From Pelagomonas calceolata (taxonomy: Eukaryota > Sar > Pelagophyceae > Pelagomonadales > Pelagomonadaceae), in the NCBI GenBank assembly GCA_918797485.1, contig CAKKNE010000005.1, forward strand, positions 372,001 through 436,000: a stretch of DNA of 64,000 bases, read 5' to 3'. Shown here piece after piece: positions 8,988-18,296 of the stretch. The position numbers and the translations under genes are program-made. The number at the start of each line of letters is the position of its first letter. Within the stretch, counting starts at the first letter, position 1. Under the pieces are notes generated by a model. The model was not told where the DNA came from. It saw nothing but the letters and a program-made list of their open reading frames with translations, and ran no database searches.

Positions 8988-11201
8988 ATGCGTCGACGCC
9001 GATCAACGCGCTCCGTCATCAAACTCCTCGCAGCCGCGGCGGTAGCGACGGCATCCATCGTCAGCCTCGTGCGGCCTCGTGCGGCTTTCGACCCGACCGC
9101 GGAATTGCCGCTCTGCGAGGACATCGAGGAGATCGACACGAGGGTGCTCGCCCAGCCGCCAAGGCGAGGTAATGCGCCGGAGCAGCTCATGGACTTCCTC
9201 AGGACGTATAAAAACGAGCACCGCCCGGGCGACGAAGACGACGACGACGACGAAAAGGAGCCGGGCCCGGTGGCGGCAGGATTAGACACGTATGCGGGTG
9301 AGTGGTACTCCCGCGACGCGGGCGGCACGTTCGTGCTCGCGTTCACGGACAACCCGAAGCCCCACCTCGAGGCGATCCGCCGGCGGCGGCCGCCGGAGAC
9401 CGGTGACTGGCCCGTCGACGTCGTTCGGGCCCCCCACACCCACTCAGAGCTCAAGGCCGCCGAGAAGAAGGTCGACAAAATGTTCGAAAAGTTGCGCGGT
9501 CGCCCAAATTTGAAGAGCTATGCCTACGCTTCCGACCCGCAGCGCAGTCGCGTCGAAATCAGCCTGTCAGGATACACCTTCGAAGATATGGCCGCGATGG
9601 CCAACGCGCTCGACGACGAGGCCCACGGAAAGGTCTGTCTCTGGGGGCGCCCGTCGATACGGGTGCCGACGCTTGAGGACCGGTTGCTGGCCCGGTTCGC
9701 TCCGATGGCCGACGCCGTCGACGCCGATTCGAAGCCGGTCGGGGTGTGGCTCCGCAATTCCGACGGCTATGGCGGGAGGCAGGGGTTACGCCTCGCCCTC
9801 CCCAAAGGCCTCAGAACGGTGGAAATGCGCCTCGACAGGACGAACCCGCCCGACCCGGATTCCACCACCCTGCACCTGCTCGTGAGGCAGAGCGGTTGCG
9901 GCAGCGGCAGGAGCGGCGTCGAGCGCATGCCGAAGCCCGAGGTGATCGAGTCCGCCACCGAGATCCGCATCGCCATGGGCGTGATCCCGCCGGATGGCGC
10001 GGTGGCGTGTCCAGGCCACCCGCTCGACCCGATCAAGATTGAACTCGCCGCCCCGATCGGCCGGCGGAAGATCGTCGACGGGCTCATAGTGCCCCCGGAG
10101 CCCCTCGAGTTCATGCGTCTGCGGAGGGGATCGAGGCGTGAGCTCGATGACGCGTCGACTCGCCGCGACGACGCGGTCCGGCGAAGGCGCCTGGCTCAAG
10201 GCGCCACTCCAAAAAGGGGACTCCCTCGACTCCGACCGCATCGGCGCGATGCCGTGACGTCCCCAGGACTGCCGCTCGACCTCTGCCAGGACATTGTTCC
10301 GACCTCATACAGCCATGCTGAGCTCACTGAAGCCCAGCAGAGGGTGAGTTCAATGATGAGGCAGTTCTTCGAGAGGAAAAACGATGATACATTAATGGCC
10401 GGCTGGTATGTAGGGGGGAGCAATCGCGTCCAGATCGATATTACGTGCCCTGGCCACCCCACCGTCGAGGAGATATCCGCAATGGCCGACGCGCTCGACG
10501 ACGAGTTCCACGGAATGGTCTGCGTCGAGGGGCCCCTGTGGGACGGCTCAATCCGGCTGCCGACGGTCGACGACCGGTTCGCTCCGATGGCCGACGCCGG
10601 CGCTAACCCGCTCGTGGAGTGCGACGACGACGAACGCGTCCCGGATTCAAAGTATACCGGCGACTGCGGGGATGCTCAAGAGGTACGCCTCGTCCTCCCC
10701 GACTTCATCGGCGAGGTGGAAATGCAATTCGACCGGCGGAATCCGCCCGACTCGGACTCGACTACGCTGCACCTGCTCGTGACGCAGAAGGCCTGCGCCA
10801 GCGGCAGGAGCGGCGTCGAGCGCATGCTGAAGCCCGAGGTGATCGAGTCCGCCACCGAAATTCGAGTCGCGATGGGCGTGATCGCGGGGTGTGGCGGGAG
10901 GTGTCCAGGCAACCCCTTCGTCCCGATCACGATCAAGCTCGCCGCCCCGATCGGCCAGCGGAAGATCGTCGACGGGCTCTTTTTGCCCCCGAGGCCCCTA
11001 TGGCCCAAGAGCCTTAGAATCGCCCGGCCCTATCGGCGGAATCTCGTTATCTATGCGCCTTGGCGTTCGCGCTGGCGGCTTGCGATGGCGAGGGCGGCGA
11101 TGGCGGTGCGGCGATGGCGACGCGCGAACGCGGCGTGGCACTGGCGCGCGCGAGATACGCCTCCTAAGTCCCCGACACACACGCCACGCCGCGCATCATA
11201 A
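8988..11201 (+). CDS. Secreted/anchored protein with two tandem bacterial-like modules
   Basis: An open frame of 737 codons. The N-terminus is basic then hydrophobic (IKLLAAAAVATASIVSLV), a signal or anchor. Two homologous modules follow: the first runs from about 9095 to 10115, the second from about 10267 to 11005. Each begins with an LPL..C.DI segment, then a helix with MANALDDE/MADALDDE, then FAPMADA, and a beta-rich part with STTLHLLV, RSGVERM.KPEVIESATEIR and KIVDGL. The last part resembles a domain in bacterial, mainly actinobacterial, secreted or lipoproteins. The low-complexity linker 10138-10266 begins GTGAGC and ends CCCCAG and is probably a 129-nt phase-1 intron. The tail after 11010 is basic and doubtful. 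Function unknown. Confidence 0.7.
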   Translation: MRRRRSTRSVIKLLAAAAVATASIVSLVRPRAAFDPTAELPLCEDIEEIDTRVLAQPPRRGNAPEQLMDFLRTYKNEHRPGDEDDDDDEKEPGPVAAGLDTYAGEWYSRDAGGTFVLAFTDNPKPHLEAIRRRRPPETGDWPVDVVRAPHTHSELKAAEKKVDKMFEKLRGRPNLKSYAYASDPQRSRVEISLSGYTFEDMAAMANALDDEAHGKVCLWGRPSIRVPTLEDRLLARFAPMADAVDADSKPVGVWLRNSDGYGGRQGLRLALPKGLRTVEMRLDRTNPPDPDSTTLHLLVRQSGCGSGRSGVERMPKPEVIESATEIRIAMGVIPPDGAVACPGHPLDPIKIELAAPIGRRKIVDGLIVPPEPLEFMRLRRGSRRELDDASTRRDDAVRRRRLAQGATPKRGLPRLRPHRRDAVTSPGLPLDLCQDIVPTSYSHAELTEAQQRVSSMMRQFFERKNDDTLMAGWYVGGSNRVQIDITCPGHPTVEEISAMADALDDEFHGMVCVEGPLWDGSIRLPTVDDRFAPMADAGANPLVECDDDERVPDSKYTGDCGDAQEVRLVLPDFIGEVEMQFDRRNPPDSDSTTLHLLVTQKACASGRSGVERMLKPEVIESATEIRVAMGVIAGCGGRCPGNPFVPITIKLAAPIGQRKIVDGLFLPPRPLWPKSLRIARPYRRNLVIYAPWRSRWRLAMARAAMAVRRWRRANAAWHWRARDTPPKSPTHTPRRAS

Positions 11202-11345
11202 AAAAACAGTAACCGCCATTGGGCGGTGAGTCACGGCGGTCTTGTCGATGTGGGGGGCGCGAGGGAAGGGGTGGCGGCGCGCGCGACTGGCTCGCGCACG
11301 AAATGCCGGGAGGGGGTATGGGGAGATTCCTGATTTTTTTTCTGT

Positions 11346-12087
11346 TCACCGGCGGCCGTACATGGCGATGTGCGCATCAAAAAATTCGATGACGTGCTTC
11401 AGCTGCCACTGGCACTTCTTGAAATCACGCATCGCCTCCAAGGCGCCGGCCTCGTCGCCGGCTAACCGCCTCTTGACCGCTTCTTGCCGATTGACGCAGA
11501 TGGCCCGCCGCAGGTCGTCGCGCAGGTCGTAGGGTCGGGCGCGTCTATGTACATCCACCAACGCGCCGAGCTCGCTCCAGACGTTTCTGTCCAGAGCGGC
11601 CACGAGCGCGTCGAACAAGCCTCGCCGGACGAACTCGTCCGTCGCGTCCGCGAGCTCCGAGCACCGGCCCAATTCCACGGGGCCCAGCGCGCGCCGCTCT
11701 TCCAGGCGCACCAGCAGGGCATCGAGGGCCTCCGTCGCCGGGCGGCGGGCTCGACGCTGGCACGGACGTGTTGCTGTCGTCCGAGACCGTCGGTAACGTC
11801 TCGTCGGGCGCGGCGCCCGGCGCCGCGCGCCGCATGTCGTCCGCGCTCACAACTCTTCGCATGTCGTCGGCGCCGCGCAGCCGTCGCCCGTGCTCCTTGC
11901 CCTTGGGCGAGCCGTCGAACCGGACACCGGTAGAACCAACGTTCTGGCCCTCCTCCAGATTATTGGAGGACGACACGCGCCGCAGCTTGCGCGTGGACTC
12001 CTCCTCGAGCAGCTCGTCGAGCGCGCTCGACGAGAGCGACACGCGCTTGAGGTAGGCGGCCGCGAGGTGGACGTCGAGCTCGCTCAT
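11346..12087 (-). CDS. Unknown protein, two frames joined by an intron or frameshift
   Basis: The 5' part (12087 to about 11760) encodes MSELDVHLAAAYLKRV, then Ser-rich sequence with a repeated (A/S)DDMRR motif. The 3' part, in another frame (about 11750-11346), encodes a helical domain (ATEALDALLVRLEERR through DAHIAMYGRR) that looks genuinely coding. The switch lies near 11745-11800. I see only very short GT-AG options there (about 31-41 nt), so either a very short intron, a longer one I cannot place, or a sequence error explains it. No family was recognised. It could bind partners through the Ser/Arg-rich half, but that is not shown. Confidence 0.5.
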
Positions 12088-12699
12088 GGTGTTATGTGCA
12101 GGCGGCGGGGCTATTCTATGTTCAAATATGTACCGCTGCCGCGTCGCGTCCCAAAAATCGCTCGTTGATCCTCAGAGCTGATTTTTATTGATTTCTACTG
12201 CGGCGGCGCGTCTCCGCGCGCGGCAATTGCACAGGAGTACCGCTGGGATACTGCGAATGCCCTGATGAGGCGCGCCAGCTATGACAGCCCCGCAGGATGG
12301 AGAACCAAAAACGCGCATCCGCCGCCGGCCAGAGCATCGGTGGCATTGGCCTACGTAGCACGGAATTTGCAGCCTCAAGCCGCGCGAGCGAACCAGCGCT
12401 CTTAGGGGCCCTGAGGGCCTCCTAGACGCGCCGCGGGGCCAGAGCCAAAGACCAGGGAGAGCCCCATCTTCCAAATTCAAACCGCGCGTCACGGCCCCAA
12501 CGAGAGGACGTCCCGCAGCGCTCCGGCGCTCCCGGGACGCCCCGTCGCCGCGCGGGCGCTGCGCCAAGTCCAAGCCTGGTGGCCTGCAATATTTTAGACA
12601 GCCGCACCGAGCGCGCGCTTGGAGCCGCAGGCTTCGGCCTCTGTCGCGCAAACGCGTCCTCGTGTGACTGGTGGGCACGCCGCGGCGCGCGGTCGGGGC
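12088..12699. other. Divergent intergenic gap
   Basis: 612 nt between divergent start codons. Long antisense frames here are GC artefacts with no protein character. A short TTGATTTCTAC string near 12189 resembles an introner end, but no second end or related core follows. No other element was seen. Confidence 0.4.
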
Positions 12700-14166
12700 A
12701 TGGGCGCGCATTCACGAAGTTTGCTGCTGCTGGTGGCTGCCCCGCTGGCCGTGCAGGCGGCGGGCGGCGTGCGCGCGGCCGCGGGGCTGCGCACGGCGGC
12801 GCACCGAGCGGCCAGAGACGTCGGGGCAGCGAAACGGGCGGGAAACCCGGCAGTGGCCGCCGGCGCGACGACGGCGCCCGCCGCGCGAGAGGCAGCGGCG
12901 ACGCCGACGCCGACGCAGCGCGTCCTCGACGCGATGCGTTTGTCGCTGCAAAGGTGGGATAAAGTAGAGACGAAGCAAGGGGCCCAGGACTACGTCCGCG
13001 ACATATTGAGCCCCGCGAAGCGCGGCGCGTTAGGCCGCATTCTCATCTTAAATGGCCGCGTCTTCGCGAACGAAGAAGGCGGCAAGGTCCAACAACATTT
13101 AACCATGGTCTCACGAGCCGTCCGCGAAAGGCATTCCAAAGTAAAAAACGTGGCCTACCTCCACAACTCGGAAGCGTCCGGGAGCTGCCTCGAGAATAAA
13201 AAAGGCGAGCTTTTGCCAACCACGCTCATCGCAAAAAAGTACTCCTCGAAGGAATGTGGCGTGTTAGTGCCGAACCCCTACTTCGGCGACCTGGACCATT
13301 GGTCAAATGTGGCGCAGCTGTTGGAGGACGCGTCGCGGAAGCACCCCTACTGGAAGCGCGATCCCAGAGCCTTCTGGCGCGGCCATATTAGATGGAGGAA
13401 CAAGGACTGCGACCACGAGTCCGGGAATATTGCCCGTTTCTTGGGGACGCTGTTGACCTTGCGCCACCCGGACCAATTTGACGTGAAGGTGCGGCATCTG
13501 GAGGCAAGAAAGCGCATCTGGACGAACGCGACGGCCCTCCATGCGACAAAATGCAAGGACGGCGCCGCAAAGTACCCCTTTCGTATTGATGGCCTAGACG
13601 GGCTCGTGCAGCGCCTCTCGGAGGCCCAGGACGTGAGTTGGGTCAATCCCGTCGACTACGCGCGTTATAAAATCCTGGCGCACTTCCCCGGCGGCACGAC
13701 GGGGTCCTACAGTCGGAACCTCAACCACCTCTGGGCCACCGGCTCGACCGTCATGATCTGGGACCACCCGGCCCAGGAGCACTACTATGCTGGTTTAGAA
13801 GAAGGTCGAACGCACCTCGTCTTCAACGCGACGACCGCCGTCGAGGTCGCGAAACAGATCACGGACAACTACCGCCTCGCGCGCCGCCTCCGGGAAGGCG
13901 CCGCGGACGTGCAGCGGGAGTTGGTCTGCGCCGACTGCCTGCACGGCTTTTTGCTGGAGACGCTGAAAGCGTTCCGGGCCAAAACGCGACGTGAGAGCCA
14001 TCACCCACCGTCGCAAAAGTTGTTCCGGTGGACGCGGCGGCGACATTCAGTAGACCACCGTCCCTCGTGTCCAGGTCGATCGGTGCTTCTCCCAAAATTT
14101 CTCCTGTCTCGTAGTTCACGACCGCAACTAATGGTCTTGCGTCATACACACCTACCAACGCTATGA
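12700..14166 (+). CDS. GT90 (CAP10/POGLUT-like) glycosyltransferase
   Basis: The ATG at 12700 opens a signal peptide (MGAHSRSLLLLVAAPLAVQAAGG); the upstream frame to 12619 lacks protein character. The catalytic region shows GT90 features: FWRGHIRWRN near residue 225, then VDYARYKILAHFPGGTTGSYSRNLNHLW and STVMIWDHPAQEHYYAGL, matching the family's nucleotide-sugar region. GT90 enzymes add glucose or xylose to proteins or polysaccharides in the ER/Golgi. Homology fades after LLETLKAFRAKT (about 13985). The remaining frame to 14166 lies antisense to the WD40-type gene and is probably not meaningful, so the true 3' end may involve an intron or lie elsewhere. Confidence 0.75.
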   Translation: MGAHSRSLLLLVAAPLAVQAAGGVRAAAGLRTAAHRAARDVGAAKRAGNPAVAAGATTAPAAREAAATPTPTQRVLDAMRLSLQRWDKVETKQGAQDYVRDILSPAKRGALGRILILNGRVFANEEGGKVQQHLTMVSRAVRERHSKVKNVAYLHNSEASGSCLENKKGELLPTTLIAKKYSSKECGVLVPNPYFGDLDHWSNVAQLLEDASRKHPYWKRDPRAFWRGHIRWRNKDCDHESGNIARFLGTLLTLRHPDQFDVKVRHLEARKRIWTNATALHATKCKDGAAKYPFRIDGLDGLVQRLSEAQDVSWVNPVDYARYKILAHFPGGTTGSYSRNLNHLWATGSTVMIWDHPAQEHYYAGLEEGRTHLVFNATTAVEVAKQITDNYRLARRLREGAADVQRELVCADCLHGFLLETLKAFRAKTRRESHHPPSQKLFRWTRRRHSVDHRPSCPGRSVLLPKFLLSRSSRPQLMVLRHTHLPTL

Positions 14167-15355
14167 GCGACCCTGCACCTAGGAACGCTATCGACGACAC
14201 TGTCTCAAATAATCCTTTGGCGACGGTTTTGCCTTCTTGACCGATGGACCAGACCCGCAATCCGTCGACGCCGTGCGCGGCACAAATAGGTTTGGTATTA
14301 TGAGCACAGACGCAGGTGACGCCCGGTACCGTTTCTAGGCGTTGTGTTGTCGTATCTAGTCGTCGCTCCGCAACGAAGCAGCCCGTGCCCACTACTATCG
14401 TCCGGCACGGCCGCGACCAGGCCACCAATTGACCATTCCCGTCGAAGCCGTGCATCGCTAGGGGAGAAGGCGCGCCCAGTGACGTCGTCAAATCAGGTAG
14501 AGGAGCCTTCCAGTCGTCGGCGTGGAGCTTGAGGGGAGGCGATGCCGGTGGCGAAGGCCTTGAAGGCAGGCAGGCGACAGGTTCATCTTCACAAGAGGAA
14601 AACATGTCGCGGCCGAACGCCACGAAGTCGCCCCGGTCGCAGTCGCGCCAGAGCTCCGCCAGATCTTGATCTGAAGGTGGAGGCAGGCCGACGGCGATAG
14701 CTAAGCCTCGAAGAGCCACGCACCACTGGGCCAGCGGTAAGCGTCTCTGGGTCTGTTTCGACCCGCGCTCACAAAGCGCGCGGCACCTCCTTTTTAACAA
14801 TGATCGGGCCGCGGCGTCGACTTCATTAGCATGCGCCATTTCCCCGATACGGTCGCGCTCGACGCGGCGCAGCTCCTCGGCTAATAGTGACCGCAACTTT
14901 GACGACGAGGCATCAGTCGGAGGTGCCACGTTCGCGCCCTGCAAGGGGTCCACGTACAGCCCGTTGTCCTCCGGCGTCCTTACCTCGACCTGCTTGGCCT
15001 TCGGCGGCGTCACGACGTGCTGTGGTTCGCCAGTCGCCGCTCTCGCCACGCACTGCGCGAAGGTGTCGATGGACAGCTTGCCGTGCTTCTGCTGGGCCGT
15101 CAATTGGTCGGCGAAGGCCTCCAGCGAATCACGCTCGACGCCGACGAGCCAGGTCCGCCGCAGCATCTCGGCGAGAGCCTTCGACGACAAAAAGCCGTCC
15201 TTGTCGGCGGCGGGCTTCAGGACGCGGCGCAGCTCCCTTGTGATCTTGGTGGCCGCCATGGAGCCGACCTTTTGCTCGATCTTCTCCGTGAGGAGAGACA
15301 TGACTTTGTCCGCGTCGGGGCGGCCCGGTGAGGCGGCGCATGCTGTAAACTCCAT
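13859..15355 (-). CDS. WD40-type protein with helical N-terminal region, probably truncated
   Basis: Up to 498 aa. The N-terminal half is helical, with an EF-hand-like stretch (ADKDGFLSSKALAEML) and a coiled region (LLAEELRRVERDRIGEMA). From about residue 300 there are WD-like blades (GQLVAWSR, GLRVWSIG, HVAFW). Only about three blades are present, too few for a propeller, and recognisable sequence ends at HVAFW (about 13979), exactly where the convergent GT90 gene's homologous part ends. The last ~40 residues are basic and antisense to GT90 coding. The gene is therefore either truncated or has unseen 3' exons. EF-hand plus WD40 proteins are common in cilia, but the role here is unknown. Confidence 0.65.
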   Translation of the reverse strand: MEFTACAASPGRPDADKVMSLLTEKIEQKVGSMAATKITRELRRVLKPAADKDGFLSSKALAEMLRRTWLVGVERDSLEAFADQLTAQQKHGKLSIDTFAQCVARAATGEPQHVVTPPKAKQVEVRTPEDNGLYVDPLQGANVAPPTDASSSKLRSLLAEELRRVERDRIGEMAHANEVDAAARSLLKRRCRALCERGSKQTQRRLPLAQWCVALRGLAIAVGLPPPSDQDLAELWRDCDRGDFVAFGRDMFSSCEDEPVACLPSRPSPPASPPLKLHADDWKAPLPDLTTSLGAPSPLAMHGFDGNGQLVAWSRPCRTIVVGTGCFVAERRLDTTTQRLETVPGVTCVCAHNTKPICAAHGVDGLRVWSIGQEGKTVAKGLFETVSSIAFLGAGSLIALVGVYDARPLVAVVNYETGEILGEAPIDLDTRDGGLLNVAAASTGTTFATVGDGSHVAFWPGTLSASPAKSRAGSRRRPTPAARPRRLPGGGARGGSCP

Positions 15356-15773
15356 TGTCGATGGCGTACGAGCGGTCCTTCGCCGCAGTGACGCTCGCCG
15401 GCGGATGGCTGCGCCGGCCTGCGCGCGCGTGAGTCGATTCCGCTGCGGGGGGCAGCAGTTCGACTGCGCAGTGCAATTTTAGTTTGAAAGTTTGCTGGTT
15501 CGAAGCTGAAGACACACTAGGGCTCAAGTCGAACGAGGGCTGCCGCGGGTCAAGCAGTCCGTCGCGCGCGCGCGAGGACGTCTCGGGCTCCCCTGCTTCA
15601 ATTTTCACGAGTCGGGCAGAGAGGCTAGAGAGGCTGGGCAGGGCAGGGCATAGTGGCAGGGTCCGGCTGAGTAGTATCGATAGCTGCTGCCGCTTGTGCT
15701 GCTTGAGGCGACCGCTGCCAACGCATAACAATTGCGTAGCACCTCACGACCACTTACGCGCTGCCCATCGACC
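15356..15773. other. Divergent intergenic gap
   Basis: 418 nt between the WD40-type and PDZ-BspA genes. It contains GAAGACACACTAGG near 15508, which resembles half of the recurrent promoter motif but lacks the second arm. Nothing else was recognised. Confidence 0.4.
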
Positions 15774-17163
15774 ATGGCAGTGAAGAAGACCAAAGTGGTC
15801 CTCAAGGTCGAACTGCCCGCGGGCAAGCTGGGCCTGACTGCCGTCGGGAGCCCGCCCGCGGTCGGCGCGGTCAGGACCGACTCGCCGGTCGTGGGGCGGG
15901 TCGTGCCCGGGGACGTCATCCTCTCGCTCACCCGTCCGGGCTTGGGCGACGTCGACACGACGAACCTGGATGGCCAGGCGGTGATGGACACGCTCATTAA
16001 GTTCGCCAAGCGGGAAGGCCGCAGTCTGACGGTCGAGAAACACGGTATGTACAGGGTCGGCGTCCCGCCTGGGCCGCTTGGAGTCTCGTTCGTAGATGGC
16101 ACGTGCACCGTGCACGCGGTAAAACCCACGTCGCCGCTGCTGAGCACGACGAAGGAGGGCGACACGCTTTTGTCCGTGAATGGCCAGCCGGTGACGCCGA
16201 CGACCATCCTCGACGTCACCAAGGCGGCGGACGATGGAACCAGCGAGTGCAAGCTCGTCTTCCTGGGCACTGGCTGCGAGATTGTGGAGGACATAGTGGT
16301 GGCGGAGGGCCCGGCGCTCACGAACGAGACGCTGCGAGACTGGGTGGGGCGCTGGTGCGGCGGCGTGCGTTGGAATTTAAAGCGGCACCTTCGCCGATTT
16401 GATCCGCATCTCCCGCAACTTGGTAACCGCGAGGGCCTGCCGCCCATATCAAAGTGGAATACGAGCCGCGTCACGGACATGAGCCGTCTCTTCATGGGCA
16501 AATCTAAGTTTAACGACGACATCAGCGCGTGGGGCTGCGTGGAAATCAACCAATGTGTCGGGTGCACCCGACAATTCTTCACTAAGTCATTTCTCGGCGA
16601 TGGCGCTGCCGTCCTGGCTTGGTCGAGCGGCGAGGAACCGGCATCGCCACGCCATCGAGCAGGCGTCGCGTCGATGGCGTGGAGGACGACGCGACGATTC
16701 AGCACGAACGCGCCGTAAAATTTTGATTTCCACACAGGCGTGGGATACCTCCAATGTCACAGATATGAGCTACATGTTCCACGGCGCCAAGTCGTTCAAC
16801 CAGCCGCTGAACGACTGGTGCGTCGACAATGTCACGAATATGCGAGGGATGTTCAGCTGTGTCCGTTACAAAGATGATGGTTATGGTGGTTATTACGTAC
16901 GGGTAATAAGGGGATCGTCGTTCAACCAGCCGCTGAACGACTGGCGGGTCGACAACGTCACGGATATGCGCGAGATGTTCGCCTACGCCTCATCGTTCAA
17001 CCAGCCGCTGAACGACTGGCGGGTCGACAAGGTCACGAATATGGGCGGGATGTTCATTAACGCCTCGGCGTTCAACCAGCCGCTGAACGACTGGCGGGTC
17101 GACAATTTTACGCCCTCACCAACTCCCGGCGGGTGCTGGGTGCTGTGCTGCCCCATCTCGTGA
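15774..17163 (+). CDS. PDZ-domain protein with DUF285/BspA-like repeats, three exons, C-terminal CaaX
   Basis: Exons inferred as 15774-16364, 16434-16526 and 16738-17163, giving 369 aa. The start is MAVKKTKVVLKV. Two PDZ-like domains follow (GKLGLTAV with VVPGDVILSL; GPLGVSFV with EGDTLLSVNG). Then come a shared segment PALTNETLRDWV.RWC and BspA-like repeats of 25 residues (SFNQPLNDWRVDNVTNM...MF). The first intron (16365-16433, 69 nt) is inferred by comparison with the paralogue at 61099. The second is introner IE-A. The C-terminus is CCPIS, a possible CaaX prenylation signal after an extra Cys. BspA-like repeats mediate surface or protein contacts; with PDZ and prenylation a cytosolic membrane scaffold seems more likely than secretion. 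Confidence 0.78.
16535..16737 (+). mobile_element. Introner element IE-A (intron in PDZ-BspA gene)
   Basis: 203 nt, bounded by CTGCGTGGAAATCAA and TTTGATTTCCACACAG, an inverted repeat, with flanking duplications GCGTGGGG (16527-16534) and GCGTGGGA (16738-16745), 7 of 8 identical. The acceptor AG is the last two bases of the element. Removing 16527-16737 restores FNDDISAWDTSNVTDM, which matches the paralogue exactly but needs a GC donor. Alternatively the GT at 16539 (GTGGAAATC) is used, adding four residues. Read on the other strand it is about 90% similar to IE-C over their shared length. Unspliced, the frame stops at 16716-16718. Confidence 0.88.
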
Positions 17164-17342
17164 ACTCGCTCGCTTTTTGCCTCGTGCTGTACACGCACGC
17201 ACTTCCAAAGTACTCTCTCTCGCACTTCCACGACTGCACATAGCTGCCGCGGCGGCCCACTTCTGTACACACCATGCACATACACTCCTCTCCTTATCCA
17301 TACTATCTGTAAATATATTTCTAGTTGTCGCTGTGGTTCCAC

Positions 17343-18296
17343 TTACTCCAGGAGCGACTGGCACACGAGGTGCTCGTCGCCGTCGTGGACGACGACGGCG
17401 CGGCCGCCCCGCCGCACCGACAGCCGCGCGTCGCGCAACAGAAAGTCGACGAGCAACGCCTCGGCCTCTTCCGCCGCCGCGGCGCCCTGGCCGACCCGGC
17501 TCCGGGAGGCGTCGGTGACCGCGTGCGCGACCGACGGCCGGCTCCCGAGGCGGTGGCGCAGGATGGCCAGGACGTCGCGGATCCACGTCGTAAGCTCGGG
17601 CCCCTTCGTCGCCAGACGCCTGGCCGTTCCTTCGCGCGAGAGAGTGACGACGTCCCGCGCCGTAGCGTTGCGGACGGACTGCCGCCGCAGACTCTTCGCG
17701 GGCAGCGCAGGTAGCGCCGGCGGCGCCCGGCCGCCGCCGAGAGCTTCGACGCGCATCACGCTCATCGAGAGCCGCGGCATCAATGCGAGTAAATCGCGCC
17801 GCAGGCGATGGAACTGAGAGATTGTCCGCGATGCGCTCGCCTCGACGACAGAATCGCCCGCCCGCACGGCGATGCAACTCACAACATTGAAAGCACAAGT
17901 CGCCGCGTCGAAGGTGCAGCTCGGCCTCCGTCCACCGACGTCCCGCGCGACGAGCGCCGCGAGCCGCTCCGGTTTCCATGAGACGAGGTCGTCCTCCGGC
18001 GCGATGTGGGGCGTGCGCGCCGCGGCTTCGAAGAAGCTGTGGGGTTTGGGCGCGGCGGTCGGCTGGGCCGGCGTCTCCGCGGGCGGCACGATACGGACGC
18101 GCGCTGCGGTTGGCTGGGCCGGCGTCTGCTCCGGTGGGACAATGCTCCTCCACGGCGTACACGCAAGCTGGGCCTTGGCGACGACGGCGGGCCCGGCGGT
18201 GTTGTAGACGGGCGAGAAGGGCGTGCGCCCGCCCGCGGTCGTCGGGCAGCGGGCGCTCTGCGGCGTCGCTGTCTTGTGTTTGCCGGTGGTCTCCAT
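17343..18296 (-). CDS. PX-like domain protein
   Basis: 317 aa, single exon. The N-terminal third is Pro/Thr-rich, with a repeated IVPP(E/A)(Q/E)TPAQPTAA unit. From about residue 120 comes a PX-like fold: a beta-rich stretch (CAFNVVSCIAV), SQFHRLRRDLLALMP where PX proteins have an (R/K)-Y-S-x-F-x-x-L-R motif, the proline-rich LPALPAKSL loop, and an LTTWIRDVLAIL helix. PX domains bind phosphoinositides on endosomes. Divergence at the basic binding residues makes lipid binding uncertain. A short tail (VVHDGDEHLVCQSLLE) ends the protein. The 3' end lies 179 nt from the PDZ-BspA gene's stop. Confidence 0.55.
   Translation of the reverse strand: METTGKHKTATPQSARCPTTAGGRTPFSPVYNTAGPAVVAKAQLACTPWRSIVPPEQTPAQPTAARVRIVPPAETPAQPTAAPKPHSFFEAAARTPHIAPEDDLVSWKPERLAALVARDVGGRRPSCTFDAATCAFNVVSCIAVRAGDSVVEASASRTISQFHRLRRDLLALMPRLSMSVMRVEALGGGRAPPALPALPAKSLRRQSVRNATARDVVTLSREGTARRLATKGPELTTWIRDVLAILRHRLGSRPSVAHAVTDASRSRVGQGAAAAEEAEALLVDFLLRDARLSVRRGGRAVVVHDGDEHLVCQSLLE

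Noticed and set aside
12189-12204. TTGATTTCTACTGCGG resembling an introner end
   Set aside because: No second end, core word or target duplication nearby.
12172-12711. Minus-strand 179-codon frame
   Set aside because: Arg/Pro-rich with no protein features; sits in a divergent promoter gap and overlaps the GT90 start.
15486-15520. GGTTCGAA string as a possible tRNA B box
   Set aside because: No A box or cloverleaf could be built around it.
15605-16735. Long minus-strand frame with VLNRRVVLHAIDATPAR, also seen at 55071-55322
   Set aside because: It is the reverse strand of introner IE-A (and IE-C); the shared protein-like string reflects DNA similarity of the elements, not a gene.
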